Below are positions 45,304-54,316 of a DNA stretch of 64,000 bases, one piece after another. A program made the translations under genes and the position numbers. The stretch is from assembly GCA_958477305.1 (NCBI GenBank), contig CAUEFI010000007.1:62001-126000 (forward strand). Reading direction: 5' to 3'. Under the pieces are notes generated by a model, which saw only the letters and a program-made list of their open reading frames with translations, was not told the origin of the DNA and did no database searches. The DNA comes from HGM12998 sp900756495 (GTDB taxonomy: Bacteria > Bacillota > Clostridia > Oscillospirales > Oscillospiraceae). Each line of letters starts with the position of its first letter. Positions within the stretch are counted from its first letter, which is position 1.

Positions 45304-46323
45304 ATGGCAAAGATGTACTATGAAAAGGACTGCGAGCTCTCCTATCTCAACGGCAAGAAAATCGCCATTATCGGCTATGGCTCACAGGGACACGCCCATG
45401 CCCTCAATCTGAAAGATTCCGGCTGCGATGTGTGTATCGGCCTGCGTCAGGGCTCCAAGCGCTGGGCAGAGGCTGAGGGTGCAGGCCTCCAGGTCAAGAC
45501 GGTGGCCGAGGCCGCCCAGTGGGGCGATATCGTCATGATGCTCATCAACGACGAGGCCCAGGCCGATGTCTATAAGAAGGACATCGCCCCTTACATGACC
45601 GAGGGCAAAGCTCTGGCCTTTGCCCATGGCTTTAACATCCGCTACAAGCAGATTGTCCCTCCCGCCGGTGTTGACGTCTTCATGGCCGCCCCCAAGGGCC
45701 CGGGCCACACCGTCCGCTCCCAGTATGTGGCGGGTAAGGGTGTGCCCTGCCTGGTGGCCGTGGAGCAGAATGCCACCGGCAACGCCTATAAGATTGCCCT
45801 GGCCTACATCGCCGGTATCGGCGGCGCCCGCGCCGGTGTCATGGAGACCACCTTCAACGATGAGACCGAGACCGACCTGTTCGGTGAGCAGGCTGTGCTG
45901 TGCGGCGGCGTCGTGGACCTGATGCGCTGCGGCTTCGAGACTCTGGTAGAGGCCGGCTACGAGCCCGAAAACGCCTACTTCGAGTGCATCCATGAGATGA
46001 AGCTTATCATCGACCTTATCAATAAGGGCGGCGTGGCCGCCATGAACTACTCCATCTCGGACACTGCCGAGTACGGCGAGTATGTCTCCGGCCCCCGCGT
46101 ACTGCCCTATGAGGAGACCAAGAAGAACATGAAGGCTGTCCTCTCCGACATTCAGGATGGTACCTTCGCCGGAAAGTGGATTGCCGAAAACAAGAATGGC
46201 CGCACTTTCTTTAATTCCAAGCGCGAGCAGCTCAAGAAGCATCAAATGGAGATTGTAGGCGCCCAGCTCCGCAAGAATATGGTGTGGGGCGACGACTCCA
46301 ACTTGGATACGGCGTCCAACTGA
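45304..46323 (+). CDS. ilvC: Ketol-acid reductoisomerase
   Basis: A 339-residue, class I (short) enzyme that isomerises and reduces acetolactate. GYGSQGHAHALNL is the nucleotide fold; after the second strand comes GLRQGSKRW, whose basic and Ser residues fit NADPH. The metal ligand region EMKLIIDLINKGG is intact. ATG 45304 behind AAAAGGAG. A 119-base, AT-rich gap separates it from ilvN, so a second promoter is possible. Confidence 0.95.
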   Translation: MAKMYYEKDCELSYLNGKKIAIIGYGSQGHAHALNLKDSGCDVCIGLRQGSKRWAEAEGAGLQVKTVAEAAQWGDIVMMLINDEAQADVYKKDIAPYMTEGKALAFAHGFNIRYKQIVPPAGVDVFMAAPKGPGHTVRSQYVAGKGVPCLVAVEQNATGNAYKIALAYIAGIGGARAGVMETTFNDETETDLFGEQAVLCGGVVDLMRCGFETLVEAGYEPENAYFECIHEMKLIIDLINKGGVAAMNYSISDTAEYGEYVSGPRVLPYEETKKNMKAVLSDIQDGTFAGKWIAENKNGRTFFNSKREQLKKHQMEIVGAQLRKNMVWGDDSNLDTASN

Positions 46324-46354
46324 TGATCTTACGTATCCCTCTTCCTGTAACACT

Positions 46355-46388
46355 GCGGCGGCTCCCAGACGGGAGCCGCCGCTTTTTT
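46355..46388 (+). terminator. Intrinsic terminator after ilvC
   Basis: Perfect 12-bp stem GCGGCGGCTCCC / GGGAGCCGCCGC with a four-base loop, then six T. Confidence 0.95.
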
Positions 46389-46419
46389 GCCCGTATCGTC
46401 TGGATTTCTCTGCCGGGGG

Positions 46420-46473
46420 TTGACAACGGTTTTCCGCGTATTATAATTGATATGTCAACAATTGATATATCAA
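46420..46473 (+). promoter_or_regulatory. Consensus promoter with tandem palindromic operators for the MarR/ABC operon
   Basis: TTGACA (46420-46425), 16-base spacer, TATAAT (46442-46447). Directly at and after the -10 box lie two 12-base palindromes, TTGATATGTCAA (46447-46458, one mismatch) and TTGATATATCAA (46462-46473, perfect), 15 bases centre to centre. They are well placed for autorepression by the MarR protein. Confidence 0.8.
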
Positions 46474-46488
46474 GAAAGGTGATGGCTC

Positions 46489-46932
46489 ATGGAACAAAAC
46501 CTTCATTTGCTGCTGTACCGGACGTTTCACGCCCAGCGCAAGTATCTTCGGGCCTATATGAAAGAGCTTGGACTTGGCGTCGGGCAGCCCAAGCTGATTG
46601 CCTATCTCTCCGACCACGGCCCTTGCCGTCAGCGGGATTTGGCCGATTATTTTGAAATCGACCCGGCCGCCGTGTGCCGCATGCTGGATGCACTGCAAAA
46701 GGGCGGCTTTATTATCCGGCAGACAGACAGCCTGAGCCGCCGGCGCGATCTGATTGCAATCACCGAACAGGGGCGGCAAGCCGCACAGGCGTGGCGAGGG
46801 CGCTGCCGCGAAGCGGAGGCAATTATGCTTCAGGGCTTCACGCCGGAGGAGATTATACAGTTTTCCAATTACCTCGCCCGGGCGCACCAGAATTTCCGGA
46901 TCTGGCAGGAGGGACATCCATGCGAGATCTAA
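46489..46932 (+). CDS. MarR family regulator
   Basis: A 147-residue winged-helix repressor (recognition region CRQRDLADYFEIDPAAVCRML, wing DSLSRRRDLIAITEQG). Members respond to small, often aromatic or toxic molecules and commonly control efflux pumps. ATG 46489 behind AGAAAGG. Its last codons overlap the exporter gene by 13 bases, so regulator and pump form one operon, probably derepressed when the ligand binds. Confidence 0.88.
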   Translation: MEQNLHLLLYRTFHAQRKYLRAYMKELGLGVGQPKLIAYLSDHGPCRQRDLADYFEIDPAAVCRMLDALQKGGFIIRQTDSLSRRRDLIAITEQGRQAAQAWRGRCREAEAIMLQGFTPEEIIQFSNYLARAHQNFRIWQEGHPCEI

Positions 46933-48683
46933 AGCGTTTATTGAGCTATTTGGGGCCTTATAAAATTGACATGGTGATTGGCGCTGTCCTGGTGCTGGTC
47001 GAGACCTGCTTTGAACTGGTCATCCCCATCCTGATGGCGGATCTGATTGATGTGGGCGTTATGAATCAAGATGTCACATTTATCGTACATAAAGGGCTTC
47101 AGATGGCCCTGTGTGCCGTTTTGGCCCTGATTACCGGCCTGCTCTACGCCCGCTTTGCAGCCCGAACCGCCTACGGCTGGGGCTCCCGGGTCCGGGAGGC
47201 GCAATATGAGCGGGTTCAGAAATATGCCTTCGCCAATCTTGATCACTTTGAGACCTCCTCTCTGGTTACCCGGATGACCACTGACGTCACAGTGCTGCAG
47301 AATGCGATCAACGGCGGCTTTCGCCCTCTGGTCCGCGGCCCGGTGATGTTGGTTATGGGGCTTATCCTGTCCTTTTGGATGAACCGCTCCCTGGCCTTTG
47401 TATTTGTGGTGAGCACCCCCATCCTGGCGGTGATTCTGATCTGCATTGTCCGCAAAGTAGCTCCCATGTACAGCCGCCTGCAAAAGGCAGTGGATCAGCT
47501 GAACCATGTGGTACAGGAAGGGCTGACTGCCATTCGGGCGGTGAAGGCCTTTGTCCGCGGGAAATACGAGGAAGAGAAGTTTCAAACGGTCAACTGCGAC
47601 CTGATGGATACCAGCCAGAAGACTTTCCATTACGCGGTACTCAATCTGCCCGCCTTTCAGCTTGTCATGTATGTCACCATTGTGCTCATCATGTGGTTTG
47701 GCGGAAATATGATTCTCCGCTCCACCCTTCAGGTGGGAGATTTGACAGGCTTTTTGAGCTATGTGCTCCAGGTGATGAATTCACTGATGATGATCTCCAA
47801 CGTCTTTCTGCTGCTCACCCGATCTCTGGCCAGCGCCCACCGTATCAGCGAGGTTCTGGATGAGGACATTGTGCTCACGTCCCCGGAACACGCGGCAGCT
47901 CATGTGCCTGACGGTAGCATAGACTTCGAGGGCGTCTCCTTCAAATACCGCTCCGAGGCCAGAGCGTACGCCCTTTCTAATGTGAATCTGCACATTCAGG
48001 CAGGACAGACTATTGGCATCCTTGGGGGAACAGGGTCGGCCAAGACCACCTTGGTCCAGCTGATTCCCCGGCTTTACGACGCCACGGAGGGAACCGTCAA
48101 GGTAGGCGGCCGCGATGTACGGGAATACGACCTACAGGCGCTGCGGGATGCAGTCGGCATTGTCCTGCAGAAAAATGTGCTCTTTTCCGGCACGATACGG
48201 GAGAATCTGAAATGGGGCGACCCGTCTGCCGACGACGAGACCCTGTGGGCCGCCTGCCGGGCTGCGTGCGCCGACGAATTCCTGGAGCGTCTGCCAAAGG
48301 GTCTTGACACCGATTTAGGCCAGGGCGGCGTCAATGTCTCTGGCGGTCAGAAACAGCGGCTGTGTATCGCCCGCACCCTGCTGAAACGCCCGAAGATTCT
48401 GATTTTTGACGACTCCACCAGCGCGGTAGACACTGCCACCGAGGGCCGCATCCGCACAGCGCTTTCCAAGCTCACCGGCGTCACCAAAATTATCATTGCC
48501 CAGCGGATTACCTCTGTCATCGACACCGATCAAATCATTATCCTGGATGACGGAAGCATTCACGCGGTGGGTACGCACCAGGAGCTGATTGCATCAGACC
48601 CCATTTACCGGGAGATCTACGCATCCCAGATGAAAGGAGAGGATTACCATGGCGGCACGGCAGTTGAGCGGGAAAAAGCCTAA
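46920..48683 (+). CDS. ABC exporter half-transporter, degenerate ATPase site (BmrC-like)
   Basis: A 587-residue protein: six membrane helices (about 15-305), then an ATPase domain. Walker A is GGTGSAKTT, Ala replacing the last Gly; the signature is VSGGQKQRL; Walker B reads LIFDDSTSAVD, so the catalytic Glu is replaced by Asp-Ser context, the usual mark of the non-hydrolysing site in heterodimeric exporters such as BmrCD or TM287/288. Start: ATG 46920 behind GGAGG inside the end of the MarR gene. Partner is the next gene, overlapping by 35 bases. Confidence 0.88.
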   Translation: MRDLKRLLSYLGPYKIDMVIGAVLVLVETCFELVIPILMADLIDVGVMNQDVTFIVHKGLQMALCAVLALITGLLYARFAARTAYGWGSRVREAQYERVQKYAFANLDHFETSSLVTRMTTDVTVLQNAINGGFRPLVRGPVMLVMGLILSFWMNRSLAFVFVVSTPILAVILICIVRKVAPMYSRLQKAVDQLNHVVQEGLTAIRAVKAFVRGKYEEEKFQTVNCDLMDTSQKTFHYAVLNLPAFQLVMYVTIVLIMWFGGNMILRSTLQVGDLTGFLSYVLQVMNSLMMISNVFLLLTRSLASAHRISEVLDEDIVLTSPEHAAAHVPDGSIDFEGVSFKYRSEARAYALSNVNLHIQAGQTIGILGGTGSAKTTLVQLIPRLYDATEGTVKVGGRDVREYDLQALRDAVGIVLQKNVLFSGTIRENLKWGDPSADDETLWAACRAACADEFLERLPKGLDTDLGQGGVNVSGGQKQRLCIARTLLKRPKILIFDDSTSAVDTATEGRIRTALSKLTGVTKIIIAQRITSVIDTDQIIILDDGSIHAVGTHQELIASDPIYREIYASQMKGEDYHGGTAVEREKA

Positions 48684-50493
48684 GCACCTGCGTTATACAC
48701 TGGGTACACTGCTGTCCTACATGGGACGGCATAAGCTGCTCCTGCTGATCGTGGCGATACTGGTGACGATCAGCGCGCTGGCCAATCTGTTGGGGACCTA
48801 CATGATTCGCCCTATTGTAAACAACTTGGTCTCCGGAGATGTCCACACCCTGATCCTGGGCGTTGCGGTTACCGCCGGCATTTACGGACTGGGCGTCCTC
48901 TCCGCCTACGGCTATACACAGACGATGGTAAAGGCAGCCCAAAAGATCCTCTTCGATATCCGGCGGGATCTGTTCTCCCATCTGCAGACGCTGCCGCTGA
49001 AATTTTTTGACACGCAGCGGCACGGCGACGTCATGAGTTACTTTACCAACGACGTAGATACGATCTCAGATGCATTAAACAACAGCTTTGCCATGGTCAT
49101 TCAAAGCTTCATTCAGATGACGGGCACCCTAATCATCCTGTTTATCCTCAATTGGCGCCTGACGCTGATCGTCGCCGTCTGCTATGCAGTCATGTTCCTC
49201 TATATCCGTTTCAGCGGCCGGCGCAGCAAAGCCTACTATACCAAGCAACAGGCCAGTCTGGGCGATCTGGACGGTTACATTGAGGAGATGGTGGGCGGCC
49301 AGAAGGTCGTCAAGGTCTTCAATCATGAAAAGGCCAACCTAGATACCTTTCGATCCAAAAATGAGGCGCTTCGCAAGGCCGGCACTGGTGCCCAGAGCTA
49401 TGCTGCCACCATGATCCCGGCGGTGGTGAGCATCTCTTATATCAATTATGCCATCGTGGCCGCCCTGGGCGGTATTATGGCCCTGAAAGGCATGACGGAC
49501 GTAGGCAGCCTAGCCAGCTATCTGGTATTTGTCCGGCAAGCGGCCATGCCCATCAATCAGTTCACTCAACAGAGCAATTTCCTTCTTGCGGCGCTGGCGG
49601 GTGCGGAACGTGTCTTTGAGGCCATGGACCAGCCACCGGAAGTGGACGATGGAGCGGTGGAACTGGTCTGCACGCCGGAACAGGACGGCAATCCGTCCGC
49701 TCCCTCCGGCACCGGCGGCCATTGGGCGTGGCGCAAGCCTGACGGCAGCATTGTTCCGCTGCGGGGAGACGTCCGCTTTGAGCATGTGGATTTTGGCTAT
49801 GATGCCGGGCACCCTGTACTCAAGGATATCAGCCTCTTTGCCAAGCCGGGGCAAAAAATTGCTTTTGTAGGCTCCACCGGCGCCGGAAAGACCACTATTA
49901 CCAACCTCATCAACCGGTTTTATGACGTAAAAGGCGGTAAGATTGTCTATGACGGCATCGACGTGCGGGACATCAAAAAGGACTCTCTTCGCCGCAGCCT
50001 GGGCATTGTACTTCAGGATACTCATCTCTTCACAGGTACCATCGCCGACAATATACGCTTTGGTAAGCTGGATGCCACGCAGGAGGAAATCGAGCGGGCC
50101 GCCCGTATCGCCAACGCCCACTCCTTTATCAGCCGCCTCCCACAGGGCTATGAGACTATGGTGACCTCTGACGGAGCCAACTTGTCTCAGGGCCAGCGGC
50201 AGCTCCTGGCCATCGCCCGGGCCGCAGTCGCCGACCCGCCGGTACTCATTCTGGATGAGGCTACTTCCTCCATCGATACCCGTACAGAGGCGCTCATTGA
50301 GAAGGGCATGGACCAGCTCATGGAGGGCCGCACTGTCTTCGTCATTGCCCACCGGCTCTCCACAGTGCGCAACTCCGATGCCATTATGGTTCTTGAGCAG
50401 GGAAAAATTGTGGAGCGCGGCAGCCATGAGGAGCTGCTGGCCCAGGAGGGTGAGTATTATCAGCTCTATCACGGCATGTTCGAACTGAGCTAA
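48649..50493 (+). CDS. ABC exporter half-transporter, canonical ATPase site (BmrD-like)
   Basis: A 614-residue partner with six helices (about 20-325) and a fully canonical ATPase domain: GSTGAGKTT, LSQGQRQLLAIARA, LILDEATSSID and switch His in IAHRLS. An insert of about 40 residues sits before the ATPase domain (around 335-375). Start ATG 48649 with GGAGAGGA upstream. The pair probably exports a drug or lipid-like compound across the membrane; the substrate is unknown. Confidence 0.9.
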   Translation: MAARQLSGKKPKHLRYTLGTLLSYMGRHKLLLLIVAILVTISALANLLGTYMIRPIVNNLVSGDVHTLILGVAVTAGIYGLGVLSAYGYTQTMVKAAQKILFDIRRDLFSHLQTLPLKFFDTQRHGDVMSYFTNDVDTISDALNNSFAMVIQSFIQMTGTLIILFILNWRLTLIVAVCYAVMFLYIRFSGRRSKAYYTKQQASLGDLDGYIEEMVGGQKVVKVFNHEKANLDTFRSKNEALRKAGTGAQSYAATMIPAVVSISYINYAIVAALGGIMALKGMTDVGSLASYLVFVRQAAMPINQFTQQSNFLLAALAGAERVFEAMDQPPEVDDGAVELVCTPEQDGNPSAPSGTGGHWAWRKPDGSIVPLRGDVRFEHVDFGYDAGHPVLKDISLFAKPGQKIAFVGSTGAGKTTITNLINRFYDVKGGKIVYDGIDVRDIKKDSLRRSLGIVLQDTHLFTGTIADNIRFGKLDATQEEIERAARIANAHSFISRLPQGYETMVTSDGANLSQGQRQLLAIARAAVADPPVLILDEATSSIDTRTEALIEKGMDQLMEGRTVFVIAHRLSTVRNSDAIMVLEQGKIVERGSHEELLAQEGEYYQLYHGMFELS

Positions 50494-50527
50494 ATTCCCG
50501 ACTGTATTCCGCCCTCTGGAGAAATGG

Positions 50528-50567
50528 AAATCCCCCCGGCTAGGCCTAGCCGGGGGATTTCTCTTTT
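50528..50567 (+). terminator. Intrinsic terminator after the exporter operon
   Basis: AAATCCCCC ... GGGGGATTT inverted repeat enclosing CGGCTAGGCCTAGCCG, followed by CTCTTTTC. It ends right at the IS5-type element. Confidence 0.8.
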
Positions 50568-50571
50568 CTAA

Positions 50572-51212
50572 ATAGTGTCTACATGAGCTTAGGCTAAAAC
50601 GGCACACCAAATAGCAATGCAACGAATTTGCACTGCTGCCAGAAACGATTGATGTGTTTTTTGCGTATCGTGCGGCAATTCCGCGCCAGCGCTTTAAGTG
50701 CAGGAAAGCGTTCTCCAGCAAATGGCGCAACCGATACAAATAACGGTCATAATCCCGTTGTTCTTTGCGGTTTCGTTTCGGAGGAATGACAACTTCCATT
50801 CCGGAGGCAACAGCGCAGGCAATGATTTTATCCGTATCATAACCGCGATCCGCCAGCAGCGTTTTGGCAGATATCCCCTCGATCAGATGGACAGCTTCTT
50901 TGCAATCAGCTCGGGTACCCTCTGTGATAAGTACTCTGACTGGCATACCATTTGCATCCACGGCAAGGTGAATTTTGGTATTGAGCCCCCTTTTGTGCGG
51001 CTCATCTCTTGATTGCCGCCTTTTGCTCCGGCTGCATGTGGATGTACCTTGCAATGGCTTGCATCAATCATAAGCCATTCAAAATCAGGCTCGTCCACCA
51101 AGATTTCAAGGAGCTTTTCCCAAATCCTCTTGTCTCGCCACGGTGCTCCTGTGCGCAGAATCCTGTGCGCAGAATCCAGAAAACACCGTTGATAAACCGG
51201 CGATTGTCTTCT
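50572..51212 (-). mobile_element. IS5-family element, copy 1, left-truncated and decayed
   Basis: Minus-strand IS5-type transposase. It reads NRRFINGVFWILRTG at its start (near 51205), then VDEPDFEWLMIDASHCKVHP and GAKGGNQEMSRTKGG, and after a frame change at an A4G5 tract (50986-50994 on the plus strand as C5T4) NTKIHLAVDANGMPVRVLI, ADRGYDTDK and LENAFLHLKRWRG. The outer end ATAGTGTCTACA at 50572 matches copy 2, next to CTAA. It lacks the other end, carries a 14-base tandem duplication, a likely 60-base deletion in the first part and a one-base insertion near the C-terminus. It cannot make a working transposase. Confidence 0.8.
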
Positions 51213-51304
51213 ATAATAGAAGTAATGGGGTCAGGCGTGTATCCTGTCCCAAACCGCCCCGGCGCCCGGCGGCCCGGCGGCACTCTGATGAGGAGGCGGT
51301 CTGA

Positions 51305-51841
51305 GTGACCCAAGCGGAACTGATTGCCCTGGCCGAGGAGATCGGCTTTTCCCACGCCGGCGAGCTGAATGTGGCGGAGCTGGAGTTTATGCCCCAGGTG
51401 CGGGAGATGTGCGCCGCCGACCGGTGCAAGTCCTACGGCGCGTGCTGGACCTGTCCCCCCGGCTGCGGCACCCTGGAGGAGGCGGCGGCCCGGGCGGTCA
51501 AATATCACCGGGGCATCCTGCTCCAGTCCACCGCCCAGCTGTAGGACGACTTCGATGTGGAGGCCATGCAGGAGACCGAGCGGCTCCAGCACGATCGGTT
51601 CATGACCTTTGTAGAGCGGGTGCGGCAGGAGTACCCCAACTGCCTGCCCATGGGCACCGGCACCTGCACCATCTGCGCCAAGTGTACCTACCCCGACGCC
51701 CCCTGCCGCTTCCCCGAGAAGGCCATCCCCTCCGTGGAGGCCTACGGCCTGTGGGTATCCAAGGTCTGCGAGCAGTCGGGGATGTCCTACTATTACGGCC
51801 CGGGCACCATCACCTACTCGGCCTGCGTGCTCATCGACTGA
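51305..51841 (+). pseudogene. DUF2284 metal-binding protein gene with an in-frame TAG
   Basis: GTG 51305 behind GAGGAGG opens a frame with the DUF2284 cysteine motif (CAADRCKSYGACWTCPPGCG). It meets TAG at 51542-51544 after QSTAQL and continues in the same frame as DDFDVEAMQETERLQ, GTCTICAKCTYPDAPCRFPE and YGPGTITYSACVLID to a stop at 51841. The family has Glu at the stop position, so one GAG-to-TAG change would explain it. Otherwise the 178-codon frame is intact, so the loss is recent. DUF2284 proteins are predicted to bind iron-sulfur or zinc; the function is unknown. Confidence 0.8.
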
Positions 51842-51861
51842 ACCCGGTCCACATGAACCGC

Positions 51862-51954
51862 AAAAGGCCGCCCGGCGCCATGTACAGTGCCGGGCGGCCT
51901 TTCCGCTGTGAAAAGCGGTCCGGTCGGACACAGGGGGGTGCCCGACCGGACGGA
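51862..51954. terminator. Two GC-rich hairpins between convergent genes
   Basis: AAAGGCCGCCCGGC (from 51863) pairs with GCCGGGCGGCCTTT (to 51902), and a second inverted repeat TCCGGTCGG ... CCGACCGGA covers about 51919-51950. They separate the DUF2284 gene from the leftward decarboxylase gene and can stop both transcripts. Confidence 0.7.
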
Positions 51955-51983
51955 TAAGGGGGGTGAGAGTGAGAGTGTAAGGC

Positions 51984-52970
51984 TCAGATCTTGAGCAGAG
52001 ACTTGGCATTCTTGTAGGCGATAGCCTGGAGCACGTCGGAAGAGAGGTTCACGGTGTTGAACCACTGGTTGGCCTCGACGGGGTCCTCGTAAGGGTAGTC
52101 CACAGAGTACATCACCCGGTCGGGCCCCAGGATGCGCAGGGTGTACTCCAGGGCGGGGGTATAGAAGAAGCCGCTGGTGGTGGCGTAGAAGTTCCGCTGG
52201 AAGTACTCGGTGACGGTGAGCTTGCGGGGCCGACCGTTGGCGGCGGCCACCTCGCCGTCCCAGCCCTCTTTCTGGATGCGGTGGTCCATCCGCCAGCACC
52301 AGAAGGGCAGGAGCTCGCCCAGATGTCCCAACACCACCTTGGCATTGGGCACCTTGTCAAACAGGCCACTGATGATCAACCGGAGCACGTGCTCGCAGGT
52401 CTCCACATGGAAGCCCCAGGCGGAGCCCTTCAGCTCGGGGTAGGGCTTATAGGTGGTCTCCCGGTCGTCGGGCACCGTGCGGGGGTGGAGATAGACCGGC
52501 ACGTCCAGGGCCTCGGCGGCCTTCCAGAAGTCCAGGTACTCGGGGGCGTCGTAGTAGATGGGCGCCGCGCCGCCGGCGTTGTCATACCCGTTGATCATGG
52601 CGCCCACCAGGCCCAGCTCCCTGACGGCCCGCTGCAGCTCCGCGATGGCGGCCTGGGGATCCCGCATGGGCAGACAGGCAAAGGCCCGCAGCCGGTCGGT
52701 GTGCCCGGAAATGGCCTCGGCCACATAGTCGTTCCACCGCCTGGCCGTGTCCGCCTCGATGGCGGGGTCCCGGATGCCCTGGATGGAGGGGGAGGTGGCT
52801 GAGAGCACACTCATCTCCAGCTCGCCCTCGTCCATGGCGCGGATACGCATATCGGTCAGGTCGCGCAGCCGGGCCTCACACTGGCGGAATTCACGCAGGC
52901 TGAGCAGCTGAGGGGTGTACTCCTCCACGCCGTCTACGGAAAACGCCTCTTCCAACGCAATTTTTTTCAT
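51984..52970 (-). CDS. 2,3-dihydroxybenzoate / gamma-resorcylate decarboxylase-like amidohydrolase
   Basis: A 328-residue amidohydrolase-2 enzyme that closely resembles non-oxidative hydroxybenzoate decarboxylases. The N-terminus KKIALEEAF keeps the metal-binding Glu but has Ala where gamma-resorcylate decarboxylase has His; from memory the fungal 2,3-dihydroxybenzoate decarboxylase has the same LEEAF. VYLHPR (His), LGHLGELLPFWCWRMDHR and MYSVDYPYED (late Asp) complete the metal site. Expected reaction: reversible removal of CO2 from an ortho-hydroxybenzoate, giving a phenol. ATG 52970. Its TRAP system lies directly upstream in the same direction, so uptake and decarboxylation are probably co-expressed. 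Confidence 0.85.
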   Translation of the reverse strand: MKKIALEEAFSVDGVEEYTPQLLSLREFRQCEARLRDLTDMRIRAMDEGELEMSVLSATSPSIQGIRDPAIEADTARRWNDYVAEAISGHTDRLRAFACLPMRDPQAAIAELQRAVRELGLVGAMINGYDNAGGAAPIYYDAPEYLDFWKAAEALDVPVYLHPRTVPDDRETTYKPYPELKGSAWGFHVETCEHVLRLIISGLFDKVPNAKVVLGHLGELLPFWCWRMDHRIQKEGWDGEVAAANGRPRKLTVTEYFQRNFYATTSGFFYTPALEYTLRILGPDRVMYSVDYPYEDPVEANQWFNTVNLSSDVLQAIAYKNAKSLLKI

Positions 52971-53014
52971 CTGCTGTTCTCCTTATTTTATTGTCGTATT
53001 TTGGCACGGCCGCC

Positions 53015-54316
53015 TCAGCTCAGGATGTTGGGCAGCAGGAGCGTCAGGCCCGGCACATAAGTGATGATCAAAAGTCCCACAATGTAGAGAATGATGTAGG
53101 GGATCAGGGCCCGTGAAATCTCCCCCATGGATTTTTTCAGCACGCTCTGGGCCACAAAGATGTTCAGGCCGAAGGGGGGCGTAAACATGCCGATGGAGAG
53201 GTTCACCGTAAACACCAGGCCCAGGTGGATGGGGTCAATCCCCAGAACCTTGGCGGTGGGCAGGAGCAGGGGGGCCAGGATGAGCACGGCGGCACCCGTG
53301 TCGAAGAAGCAGCCCACAATCAGCAGCAGCACGTTGAGCATCAGCAGGAACATGATCTTGTCAAAGGAGCCGAAGCTCTCGGTGATCAGGGTGGGGAGCT
53401 GGGCCATGGTGGCCATCTGGGCGAAGCAGGTGCTCACAGAGATGAGGATGAAGATCTGGCCCGCCGTCTTGCCCGCGTCGGCCAGCTGCCTGGGGATCTG
53501 GGAGAACTTGATGTCCTTGAGCACAAACACGGCCACCACGAAGGAGTACACGGCGGCAACGGCGCCGGCCTCGGTGGGAGTGAAGATGCCGGAGTAGATC
53601 CCGCCCAGGATGATGACCGGGAGGATAAGCACCGGGATCGCCCGAATGAAGGTAGTCTTAATCTCGCCGGCAGTGGCCCGGGGCTGGGCCTGGGACTCAT
53701 AGAGGCCCAGCTTGCTGTTGCGGGCGCATCTCCAGAACAGGTAGCCGGCCACCAGCGCCACCAGCAGCAGTCCGGGGAGGAATCCGCCCATGAACAGGCT
53801 GGTCACAGAGGACTCGGTGGCGATACCATAGATGATAAGAGTGATGCTGGGGGGGATGATGGTGCTCAGGGCGCCGGAGGAGACGATCACGCCGGTGGAG
53901 AGGCTGGGGCCCTGGGCCTTGGCCAGGGGCTCATAGACCACCTTTCCGAAGGTGGCCACCGCCGCCGGGGAGGAGCCCGAGATGGCGCCGAACACCGCGT
54001 TGGCGAAGAGGCAGGCCACGGCCAGCCCCGCCTTGGTGTGCCGGAGCAGCACCATAAAGAAGTCGATGAGCCTCGATCCCAGGGTGCTGGCCTGAATGAA
54101 GGTGCCGGTCAGGATGAAGAAGGGAATGCACAGGAAGCTGGTCTTGGCCACGTTGTCGAACATTCCCGTAAAGATGCTCTCCACGGGGACCTTCACCACA
54201 AAGAGGGCCAGGTAGAGGGTGGGGCCCAGGATGGCCAGGTAGAGGGGGACGTTCAGTACCGCCAGAACCACCAGGATGATGGCGCAGGGGATCAGAATTG
54301 CGACGACGTCAGGCAT
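53015..54316 (-). CDS. TRAP transporter large permease (DctM-type), system 2
   Basis: A 433-residue membrane protein with about twelve helices and DctM motifs (FGAISGSSPAAVATFGKVVY, GALSTIIPPSITLIIYG, NLSIGMFTPPFGLNIFVAQS). Start: ATG 54316, with GGAGGGGGAGGAC directly upstream; 17 further in-frame codons to the right lie in the DctQ gene. Overlaps the DctQ stop by eight bases. Confidence 0.88.
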   Translation of the reverse strand: MPDVVAILIPCAIILVVLAVLNVPLYLAILGPTLYLALFVVKVPVESIFTGMFDNVAKTSFLCIPFFILTGTFIQASTLGSRLIDFFMVLLRHTKAGLAVACLFANAVFGAISGSSPAAVATFGKVVYEPLAKAQGPSLSTGVIVSSGALSTIIPPSITLIIYGIATESSVTSLFMGGFLPGLLLVALVAGYLFWRCARNSKLGLYESQAQPRATAGEIKTTFIRAIPVLILPVIILGGIYSGIFTPTEAGAVAAVYSFVVAVFVLKDIKFSQIPRQLADAGKTAGQIFILISVSTCFAQMATMAQLPTLITESFGSFDKIMFLLMLNVLLLIVGCFFDTGAAVLILAPLLLPTAKVLGIDPIHLGLVFTVNLSIGMFTPPFGLNIFVAQSVLKKSMGEISRALIPYIILYIVGLLIITYVPGLTLLLPNILS

